A program made the translations under genes and the position numbers. The notes beneath the pieces were generated by a model. It made no database searches. It saw nothing but the letters and a program-made list of their open reading frames with translations, and was not told where the DNA came from. Shown one piece after another: positions 18,701-25,607 of a stretch of 38,084 bases of DNA (the first letter of the stretch is position 1; each line of letters starts with the position of its first letter). Source of the DNA: Chrysochromulina tobinii (Eukaryota; Haptophyta; Prymnesiales; Chrysochromulinaceae); the NCBI GenBank assembly GCA_001275005.1, contig JWZX01002823.1, positions 1 to 38,084 on the forward strand, given 5' to 3'.

Positions 18701-20028
18701 GCCCGTGTTGTCCGTCTTACTCGCGCGCTCCGAGCCAGCCAAGTCGACCATCGAGAGCTTGCCGATGCGCACCTGATGAGGGAGGCCATCAGTGGCCATC
18801 AGTGACCATCATGGGGCCAAAAACCAAAAGGGGCCATCAGAGACACTCCGAGGTCATTTGAAGCTCTCGTTGAGCGCACGTTGCCTGATGAGGGAGGCCA
18901 TCAGAAGTCATCAGGGGTCATCAGAGGTCATTCGAAGCTCTCGTTGAGCGCACGTTGCCTGATGAGGGAGGCCATCAGAAGTCATCAGGGGTCATCAGAG
19001 GTCATTCGAAGCTCTCGTTGAGCGCACGTTGCCCGTCACGTGCGCCGTCCGCTCCGATTGCTCGACCGTGATCTGTAGCACCGCATGTGATCTGGACGAG
19101 ACCTGATTCGCGGCGGTGGGCTCCACCGCCCGATGCATGTTGCCACGATGTAGAAGCTCGAGGATTTCGTCCGCGGAGTCCGCGCCGTACTCGGTGATGC
19201 CCTGCACCACCATTCCCCGAACTGGATCTTCGTTCAGCTTGAGGTCCACGGACATGGGCTGTTGGTTGAGCAGCGTCATGCGTAAGTGGAAACAATCAAG
19301 GGCAATCCAGGGAGATCGCGCCTGCAGCAGATCCTTGATAAGCTCGCCATCGACGGCAATCAAGGGCAATCAAGGGCAATCCAGAGAGATCGCACCTGCA
19401 GCAGATCCTTGATCAGCTCATTGTAGATCTCCATATACGAGAGCGTGACCTTGAACTTCGCGTCCTGCAGCTTCGCATCCTTCATCATCTCAAACAGGTC
19501 GTGCAGCGTGTTCACCATCACGCCGGGGTGTTCGAGTGAGCCGAGCATCGTGAACGTCTTGCCAGCGCCCGTGGCGCCGTAGGCGAAGACGGACGAGTTG
19601 TAGCCATCGAGCACGCCGCCGACGAGGCCGCGCGCCGTCCGTTGGTACACCTCCTCCTGCCCAACCTTTTCGTCGAAGACCACGTCGAAGGCGTACCTCT
19701 TCTCCTTCGCGCGGTTCGGGTTGTGGTCGGCGTCATACCAGGGATCGAGCACGACGACCATCTTTCCCTCGACGACTTGGACGGTGTTGTAATCGCCCGC
19801 CTCGACCTCCTTGTCCCACAGCGGGCGAACGCGCACCGCCACGAGCATCGGCATGTCCTGCGCTTTTATGACCTCGCCGACCGCCTTGTCCGCCTCGAAC
19901 TTGGCGATCTGGTCGGCGACCTTGGACTGCTCCCCGTAATCGGAGGGTTCTTCGGCCTCCATGGCAAAGTCGCCCGCCTCGGACACCTTCGAAGCCGCGC
20001 CGGCCGAGTTCGCGCTAGACGCCGCCAT
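15752..20028 (-). CDS. Kinesin-8 family motor (KIF18/KIF19-like)
   Basis: Model: complement(join(15752..17033,17226..17344,17463..18116,18542..18772,19028..19258,19396..20028)), 1049 residues; all five junctions keep phase. Motor at about 58-395: VAVRVRPL, P-loop GATGAGKT (151-158), switch I SSRSHA (about 265-270), switch II DLAGSE (298-303), [30 protein letters not shown], and [13 protein letters not shown] entering the neck. GVLDGYN before the P-loop and [17 protein letters not shown] are closest to KIF19-type kinesin-8, plus-end-directed motors that shorten microtubules and set spindle or ciliary length. A short coiled coil follows. The last exon is mostly low-complexity (Ser/Pro/Gly/Gln) and basic, as is usual for a second microtubule-binding tail. 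Every intron contains copied exon sequence. The gene is head-to-head with the PhyH-family gene. Confidence 0.95.
17034..17225 (-). repeat. Kinesin intron 5: copies of both flanking exons
   Basis: The last codons of exon 5 (GACGAAGCTC and CTACGGAGACATGGTACGC) recur inside the intron at about 17110-17150. A diverged copy of the start of exon 6 (CTCGAGTTCCATG) follows at about 17088-17105. It ends with the shared module GTGCTCACCACGGCGCCC and CCCACAG. A TGATTGCCTC array is also present. Confidence 0.8.
17345..17462 (-). repeat. Kinesin intron 4: copy of the exon 4 end
   Basis: The exon ends GGCAAGTTCCTTGAG|GTGAGTG, and the intron contains GGCAAGTTCCTCGAGGTGAG once more (about 17381-17405). It finishes with CTGATTGCCTCCCTCATCAG|GTG. 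Confidence 0.8.
18117..18541 (-). repeat. Kinesin intron 3: five 57-bp units plus a 12-bp array
   Basis: Units start at 18302, 18359, 18416, 18473 and 18530 (plus-strand GGCAATCCTCACCGTGCGG), the last running into the exon. Each repeats the exon/intron boundary, sense CGCACG|GTGAGG, so the donor is present about five times. A second array repeats AGAGACGCACTC at about 18147-18290. The acceptor is CTCATCAG|GTG. Confidence 0.9.
18773..19027 (-). repeat. Kinesin intron 2: three tandem intron units
   Basis: On the sense strand the block GCAACGTGCGCTCAACGAGA through CTGATGGCCTCCCTCATCAG occurs three times. Copies are about 71-77 nt, and the third is longer and diverged. Each copy carries a donor (CAAC|GTGCGC) and an acceptor (CTCATCAG). 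Confidence 0.9.
19259..19395 (-). repeat. Kinesin intron 1: copy of the exon 1 end
   Basis: About 45 nt around the donor (sense AAGGATCTGCTGCAG|GTGCGATCTC) recur inside the intron at about 19306-19350, with GCGCGATCTC in place of GTGCGATCTC. The chosen acceptor CAACAG|CCC at 19258 gives a motor sequence of normal spacing. An acceptor at the internal copy would add about 24 residues in frame. Confidence 0.75.
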
Positions 20029-20206
20029 GTCGGCAGGCCTGCGGGCCGCCGCTCACCACGCCGTACCTGGCCGTACCAGAGGTCTTCCTACGAACCGTTG
20101 CGGAACAGTTGTGAACCTCACCGGAAATCTCCATCCTCCCACAAGCCCCACTCTCTCCACCCACGAGGACCCACAATCTTTGTTTTCGGACGTTCCAATT
20201 CACGCG
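20029..20206. promoter_or_regulatory. Bidirectional promoter region, kinesin-8 / PhyH-family gene
   Basis: 178 nt between divergent ATGs. No classical TATA or CAAT element is clear. The assignment rests on the head-to-head arrangement. Confidence 0.5.
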
Positions 20207-21719
20207 ATGCCGATGAGCGAACTCGCGGCTCCCGATGCGGCGATCACCGACGCGCCGTTCGAAATGCAGCGCCAAGTGGCCGAGCAAGAGGCGATCGCTC
20301 AGCTGCATGCGCCACGAGAGGGGTCGCCTGCCGTGTTGCCAGACGACTTGCCACGGGCGCTATTACGCGATGGCGTGGCCGCCGTGAACGCAGTGTGCAC
20401 GGGGCCGTCGGCGTCGGCACTCCTGGCACACGTCAACGCTAAATTGTTGGCCGCGCATATCGAAAGAGATCGTCCAGAAGGCGAGGCTCTTCTTGGCAAG
20501 ATGCTCTGCCGCGAGCATCGCTACGACCTCAAGCTCGACCTGCGCGAGGTCAGTGCCCTCGCCCTCGCCCTTGCACGCCATCTCGCCCAATCTCCATCCG
20601 CGCGTGCTCGAGCTCTCGGCCGCGCAGGCACCGGTGGCCGCGGCCGTCGGTGAGTTGATCTCGGTCCTTGGACCGTCGCTGGCGTCGCTTCTGGGATTCC
20701 AGGTGCAACGCTGATGACCCTGATGATGACCACTGATGACCCCTGATGGCTTCTGTGTGCCTCGGTGTGCCGCTGAGTGGTGCGGCGTGCTTGCGCCCGT
20801 TGCTCGATCTCGATCTCGATCTCGATCTCAATCTCGATCTCGCAGCCCGAGCTCTTCGAACTCGGTGCACTCGTCTCCGACCCCACGGCAGCGCGGCAGC
20901 CGCTGCACCCCGACACGCCATGGGGGAAGCGTCTGTCGGTGGTGACAGTGGTGGTGGCGCTATGCGACGTGGATCTCGCCATGGGGCCGACGCTCTTCCT
21001 GCCGCGCTCGCACTGCGTGCAAGCGCGCTCTCAGCTATGGGGCGAGGTACCTGCTGATGGCACCTGATGGCACCTGATAGCACCTGATGGCGCCTGATTG
21101 CACCTGATGGTGCCTGATGGCGCCTGATGGCTCACGTCATCAGGACCCCACCGACGACGAGGAGCTGCTCGAGCTCCTCCATGAATCCGCATGCCGCGTG
21201 CCCTTGCCTAAAATGGGCGACGCGATCTGCTTCGACAGCCGCACGCTGCACTGCGCGACCGCGAACGTGAGCACTCAGCGCCGTGTGCTGCTCTACGTCT
21301 CGCTTGCCGCGCGCTCCTGGCACGGTAGGGCCTGGCGGGGCGTTGGCTTTGATCGTCCGGGGACGCTTCTGAACGAGTTGAGAGGCAAGTACTACTTATC
21401 GGCCGACGGGCTGCGCCTCGTCCAAATTAGGCAAGAGGTTGGGATCTCGGCGAAAATCTCGGCGTGGGCTCCCCTGCGGATCGTGCTTGCTGCGGCTCGG
21501 CTCTGCCTGTGCCTTTGCCAATGCATGCGCGCGTACTGGGCGCTCGTGGGTGCATGCCTCTCCACCACCGTCACCGCCACCCGATTTGGGTGCATGCCTC
21601 TCCACCACCGTAACCGCCACCCGATTGCGATTGCTGGATCAATTTGTGGAAGTCCTGAGGACACTCGCTCTCATCTCGGGCCCGACTCAACCGATGCGCT
21701 ACGAGTACACGACATGTAG
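20207..21719 (+). CDS. Phytanoyl-CoA dioxygenase (PhyH) family 2-oxoglutarate/Fe(II) oxygenase
   Basis: Model: join(20207..20548,20613..20702,20846..21046,21144..21719), 402 residues. The first acceptor could instead be 20628 (CGCGCAG|GCA), which drops five residues. Catalytic residues are visible: the H-x-D pair in PLHPDTPW (about H165 and D167), then MGPTLFLPRSH, GDAICFDSRTLHCATANVS with the distal iron His (about H247), and an Arg in STQRRVLLYVSL (about R258) placed to bind 2-oxoglutarate. PhyH-family enzymes hydroxylate lipids such as phytanoyl-CoA or other small molecules; the substrate here is unknown. The last 60 residues after the catalytic core are hydrophobic/Cys-rich and overlap a 40-bp tandem duplication, so the true C-terminus may be shorter. 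Confidence 0.85.
20703..20845 (+). repeat. PhyH-family intron 2 with (GATCTC)n
   Basis: 143-nt intron. TGATGACC-type repeats come first, then a (GATCTC)n microsatellite at about 20811-20843 directly before the acceptor CGCAG. The microsatellite acts as the pyrimidine-containing tract. Confidence 0.75.
21047..21143 (+). repeat. PhyH-family intron 3 of CACCTGATGG repeats
   Basis: 97-nt intron built of seven or eight 10-nt units (CACCTGATGG, CGCCTGATTG and similar). The acceptor is CGTCATCAG. Confidence 0.8.
21549..21627 (+). repeat. 40-bp tandem duplication
   Basis: Two adjacent copies (21549-21588 and 21589-21627) start GGTGCATGCCTCTCCACCAC and differ at two or three positions. They fall in the 3' part of the PhyH-family reading frame. 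Confidence 0.85.
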
Positions 21720-22024
21720 TGCGGTGGGTATTTCAGTAGAAGTGGGGATACGCTCTCCCAGCATACGGCGGAACACACCTTACCGGTAGATTTACTGTGT
21801 GGTCTGTGTGCCTTTGTGCGTCCGCGTGTTCCGTGTGTCTCGTGTGAGTCCCGGCTCCCCCCGGCGTCTTTTTACCGGTAGATTTACACTGAATAAAACT
21901 CGAACAAACATGTAACGGTTATCGGAGCGACGCTCTTGCGCCTCACATTGATAGCGGACTTCCAATCGTCGGCACAGTCCGCGGCTCAGGAGCAGCCGGA
22001 GGGGCTCATTCACGTCAGGAAGCC
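21720..22024. other. Intergenic region with repeats and a possible poly(A) signal
   Basis: TTACCGGTAGATTTAC occurs at 21780-21795 and 21872-21887. The second copy adjoins a 30-bp block (21851-21880) that is the exact reverse complement of 6480-6509. AATAAA at 21892-21897 could be the poly(A) signal of the PhyH-family gene. The 3' part must hold the promoter of the RRM gene. Confidence 0.55.
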
Positions 22025-22526
22025 ATGTCGAAGACGTGCGTCAGTGCATCCCCGCTGCCATGACGGGCGTCGAGCTCCTCCTTGCGCCGCCTCTTCGGGC
22101 ACCGCCCGCGCACGCCAGAGGCTGCCCAGAGGCTCTGCGCACACCTGAGTGCCTGCGCTGCCACTTGTGTCGCAGGGTGTACGCTGGGAACCTGTCTTGG
22201 ACGGTCACCGACAGCGATCTGCACGACGTGCGCTCTCGCGACCACCGCGCGCGCCAGCCCGCATCCCCCGAGCCTCGCACCGCACTGGCGCTGACCGTGG
22301 CATGCGGCAATGGCCTCGTCTCATTTCGCAGTTCATGCAGGCGGCCGGCGACGTGCGCAGCGCGCGCGTGACCCGCTACCCGGACGGCCGCTCCAAGGGA
22401 TGGGGCCTCGTCGACTTTGTCGACGCGAGCAGCGCCGCCGATGTGATCGCTAACTACAATGACGTGGAGTTAATGGGCCGCAAGATCTTCATCCGCGAGG
22501 ACCGCGACACGGGGGCCGGCGGTGAA

Positions 22527-22559
<33 letters not shown>

Positions 22560-22999
22560 AAGGGCGGCGGCAGGGGCAAGGGCAAGGGCGGCGACGGCGC
22601 CGCCCGCGGTGGCCGTGGCCGCGGCCGCGCCCGCCCACCGTTGGAAGTGCCCGAGGTCGAGGCCACGAGCGGTACCTCCTTGTATGTGGGGAATCTGACG
22701 TGGGCCACGACCTCCGTGCAGCTCCGCGAGGTGTTCAGCGAGTACAGTGTCAAGAGTGCCGAGGTCAAGGCGGGCTACGACGGCCGCTCGCGCGGCTACG
22801 GCATCGTCACGTTCGAATCGGAAGAGGTAATCGAGTGCCTTCGATTGCCATGGTTGGCCTTTGATTGTTATTGATTGCATGCCCGTCTCGGTGGTTACAG
22901 GATGCGGCCGCTGCGCGCGAGGCGCTCAGCGGCTACAATCTCGATGGTCGCGAGATATTGGTTCGATTCGACCGCCAGACGGCTGCCGACGGCGAGTGA
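22025..22999 (+). CDS. RNA-binding protein with two RRM domains and a Gly/Arg linker
   Basis: Model: join(22025..22035,22176..22227,22332..22826,22901..22999), 218 residues. Exon 1 codes only 11 nt (M-S-K-T split), and its phase-2 junction (donor AC|GTGCGT, acceptor GTCGCAG|G) restores MSKTVYAGNLSW. RRM1 has RNP2 VYAGNL at about 5-10 and RNP1 KGWGLVDF at about 43-50. A linker of poly-Gly and RGR-type basic residues follows. RRM2 has RNP2 LYVGNL at about 138-143 and RNP1 RGYGIVTF at about 175-182, finished by the last exon (YNLDGREILVRF). This architecture is typical of nuclear or cytoplasmic hnRNP-like mRNA-binding proteins. Unlike its neighbours, its introns are mostly free of tandem arrays. 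Confidence 0.9.
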
Positions 23000-23714
23000 T
23001 GGGCGGCTCTGCACACGCCAAGCGCCATGTCGAGCGCCGAGCGCCGTATTGAGCGGTGAGACCGCCAGCGAAGCACCGAGCGGCGCCGTCCCGTGCGGCG
23101 CCGTCCCGAGCGAGCCACCGAGAGGCAGGCGGGTGGAGGCAGGCGGAGGAGGGCGGCGGCTGTGAATGCGGGCGGCGGCTGTGAAGGGAGCATAAGGCGG
23201 TGCTTGAGAGGAGCTCAGAGTTGAGAAGGCAGGTCCCGCCTGCGAGCAGCGAGGGGAGCGTTGGCGGCAGTGTGCTCCCTCTCCGTGAGCACGCCCCGCG
23301 TCGTCGTGAGCATGCCCCGCGTCGTGGCGAGCACGCCCCGCGTCGTGGCGATACCGTGGGGGGATCGGCCAACGCGGGGCGTGCTGGCAGATGCGTCGAG
23401 GCTGAGGAACGGATGGACAGATACGAGATCTCTCCATCTCTCCGACATGACACGAGCGATGAGATCTGAAGTGCTGGGAGCACGGAGGTCGGAGGTGAGT
23501 GAGCCTGAACGAGTGAGGAGCTGATTACGAGCTGTTTGTGAGAGGTATGTCAGGCCGTGTGTGAGACGGGAGCTGAACGCCTGAACATTAACACACTGCC
23601 CCCTGTCGCTGTCCTTCGGCTGTGGGAAGAAAAAATCCGTCTCGTGCGTCTGTGGTTCGCGATCGGGACTGGTCGTCCCGGCGCCTGGCCAGGCATTCTT
23701 ATTTGGAGTTGCCG
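23000..23714. other. Intergenic region with short GC-rich repeats
   Basis: No supported gene. Repeats of GAGCGCCGAGCGCCG type lie near 23027-23100. A roughly 25-bp unit with GCCCCGCGTCGT occurs three times at about 23286-23350, with an inverted GCGGGGCGTG near 23373. The long minus-strand frames here are translations of these repeats. Confidence 0.5.
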
Positions 23715-24026
23715 ATGCTTGTGAGGCTGCTGCTGCCAATACTGCTGATGGTGGCATCGGCGGCGAAGATTGAGCTCCAAGTATGCCAAGGGCCGTTTTG
23801 CAGCAAGTACGGCTGCCAAAGCGTCTTGCTGGCCGCCAAGCTGCAGCCGGGGATGGCCGGCGAGTCAGCGGCTTGTTTCGGCAAGCAGGGCTGCCAGTCT
23901 GCGTTCGCCCAGAAGGGCGTCCGAGTGAGGGCAGATGGCCTCGGCGTACGCACCCTCAAGGGCTGCGAGAACCCGTTCACCGCGCTGCGCGAGGTTGGTA
24001 GCATCGCGAAGCAGTTTGGCGTGTGA
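23715..24026 (+). CDS. Small secreted cysteine-containing protein
   Basis: 103 residues, single exon, family not recognised. It begins with a clear signal peptide (LVRLLLPILLMVASAA, cleavage near AA-KI). The mature part is about 85 residues with six Cys: CQGPFCSKYGC, then ACFGKQGC, then GCENPF. GCQS occurs twice, suggesting a duplicated CxxxxGCQS unit. The start at 23715 is preferred to any upstream in-frame start because it begins directly with the signal peptide. Confidence 0.6.
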   Translation: MLVRLLLPILLMVASAAKIELQVCQGPFCSKYGCQSVLLAAKLQPGMAGESAACFGKQGCQSAFAQKGVRVRADGLGVRTLKGCENPFTALREVGSIAKQFGV

Positions 24027-24452
24027 CCTTTCGAGTTAGGAGGAGAGATGTTTATGAGCAGATAATAATATAGCTGAGAGCTGTTAGTACGCCTCCACAC
24101 AGATTTGAGTCGACGGTTGACTCTAACATTTAGATTTAGTCGCATTTTCAATGGATCACACATCTGTTACACATCTGTGAGCGGCCACAGGCCAGTCTGC
24201 CTCACATGGTTCCGATCACAACCCTCGCGCCGTGTCCAATCGAGGTCCCGCCGCGCTGCAGTAGTGTTTGAATGCGCCGCCGGATCGCGAGCCGGCTTAG
24301 TTGCGCGCTCGCGTGCGCGTACCGCCGCGCGAGAACGACTCGTGGCTGCTGGAGAATTCTGATGAAGAGATCTGAGATGAGAGATAGGTCTGGGATGAGA
24401 GATAGGTCTGAGCTGAGGTGAGAGAGAAGTACAGTACCATAGCGATCCCTCC
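24027..24452. other. Convergent intergenic region
   Basis: No supported gene. A unit of about 20 nt with GAGATAGGTCTG occurs two or three times at about 24366-24420. The stretch 24050-24170 is AT-rich and probably holds the 3' UTR of the small secreted protein. Confidence 0.45.
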
Positions 24453-25346
24453 TCATAGCCCTGGGCGTGCATGGGCCCCGGCGCCTCGGGAGTCATACAT
24501 CGTAGCGAACGGCGCGATTGTGACGCTCGGTCGCGGCCGGTCAGAGGGCCATTGCGAGTTATGCTCCGTCGCAAAGGGTGCTGTCGGTGCAGCTGAAGCT
24601 TCCACGGACCAGTGACGGCGCTGCGCGGTAGAGGTCGAGAAGGTGGACGGCGGGCGTACCGAGGCCGCCTCGCCATCGACCGCATACGGAGGGCAAGTAG
24701 GCTGTGCTGGCTGCAGCTGGAGCACGGGCGCCTGCTTGTCACGATCCGTCGCAAACGGCGACCGACCAACGGGCTCAGCATGGCCTGAGGCCGCCAGGCG
24801 CTGCATGCATTCGTCCCGAATGTCCTCGGACCGAAACCCACCAGGCCACAACTGAACTCCGTAGGGCGCCTGCGCGTCGGGTAGCGGAGCGCCTTCACGC
24901 ATGTGCGGGATGGATTCCATGCGCGTCGTGTACTCCGCCGTGGTCATCCCGGCATACGCTGGCTGGTTCTGCGGTGTGGTGGGCTCCGCAAGGCAGAAGG
25001 CCGCAACCCAATCGTCATACCCGATGGTGCCGTCTGCTGCAGGACAGAGGTCCTGGTGCAGCTGGCCAAGCTCCCGTGACCCGAGGACACCTGCGCCGAT
25101 CGCTTGCAAGCGCTCGGGAAGGCGGTGAATCGGGACCCTACTGCCATACTGCTGCGATAAGGCCACCCAGATGGCGTCGAGCGGCTTGCCCGTGCGTTCG
25201 ACGAGCCACGAGCCGAGCTTGGATGGCGCCGTCGTGCCACTGGTGAGTTGCGTCATGCGGCTGCGCATCGACGGCAGGGTATAGGCTTCATTGTCCTTGA
25301 TCAAGGACCCGTGCTGCTTGCGGCAGCTGTCAGGACCTCCGAACAT
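24453..25346 (-). CDS. EF-hand-like protein with PFAT repeats
   Basis: Single exon, 297 residues. About residues 45-115 look like a degenerate EF-hand pair: SKLGSWLVERTGKPLDAIW, then a helix-loop-helix with AADGTIGYDDWVAAF, where D-G-x-I-x-x-x-D matches a loop that has lost some calcium ligands. The C-terminal third is Pro/Ala/Ser-rich and contains three (S/A)PFAT motifs. Proteins of this build occur in algal flagella, which would fit, but this is inference. The ATG at 25346 is the first of the frame and lies 261 nt from the divergent FATP start. Confidence 0.65.
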   Translation of the reverse strand: MFGGPDSCRKQHGSLIKDNEAYTLPSMRSRMTQLTSGTTAPSKLGSWLVERTGKPLDAIWVALSQQYGSRVPIHRLPERLQAIGAGVLGSRELGQLHQDLCPAADGTIGYDDWVAAFCLAEPTTPQNQPAYAGMTTAEYTTRMESIPHMREGAPLPDAQAPYGVQLWPGGFRSEDIRDECMQRLAASGHAEPVGRSPFATDRDKQAPVLQLQPAQPTCPPYAVDGEAASVRPPSTFSTSTAQRRHWSVEASAAPTAPFATEHNSQWPSDRPRPSVTIAPFATMYDSRGAGAHARPGL

Positions 25347-25607
25347 TGATCACATTGATTTTGAATCAACCTGGGCCATGAGAAGTGAGGGCAAAATTCA
25401 TGTGAATAGAGGAAATACGCCTCACAGGTGTATCATCCGCGAAGAACGGATTCATGAATGAATGCCGCGCGAATACGGACCGACGATTAACGTGAACGTG
25501 ACTGTGAACATTACATGTCGCGAGCATGAGAATGAAGCGGCTGTGACGTGTGCGAGGTGTTGCCCTTCACGCTTTGAGTTTGGTCTGTGCGTGTTGGCGT
25601 GTTGTGA
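25347..25607. promoter_or_regulatory. Bidirectional promoter region, EF-hand-like / FATP
   Basis: 261 nt between divergent starts, AT-richer than both genes (25355-25470). No specific element is identified. Confidence 0.45.

Noticed and set aside
19331-19395. A shorter kinesin intron 1 ending at the internal CTGCTGCAG copy
   Set aside because: It would insert about 24 residues between the DLL helix and the KLNEDPVRG strand, where kinesins of this type have only a short turn. The CAACAG acceptor at 19258 fits better, though the shorter intron is not excluded.
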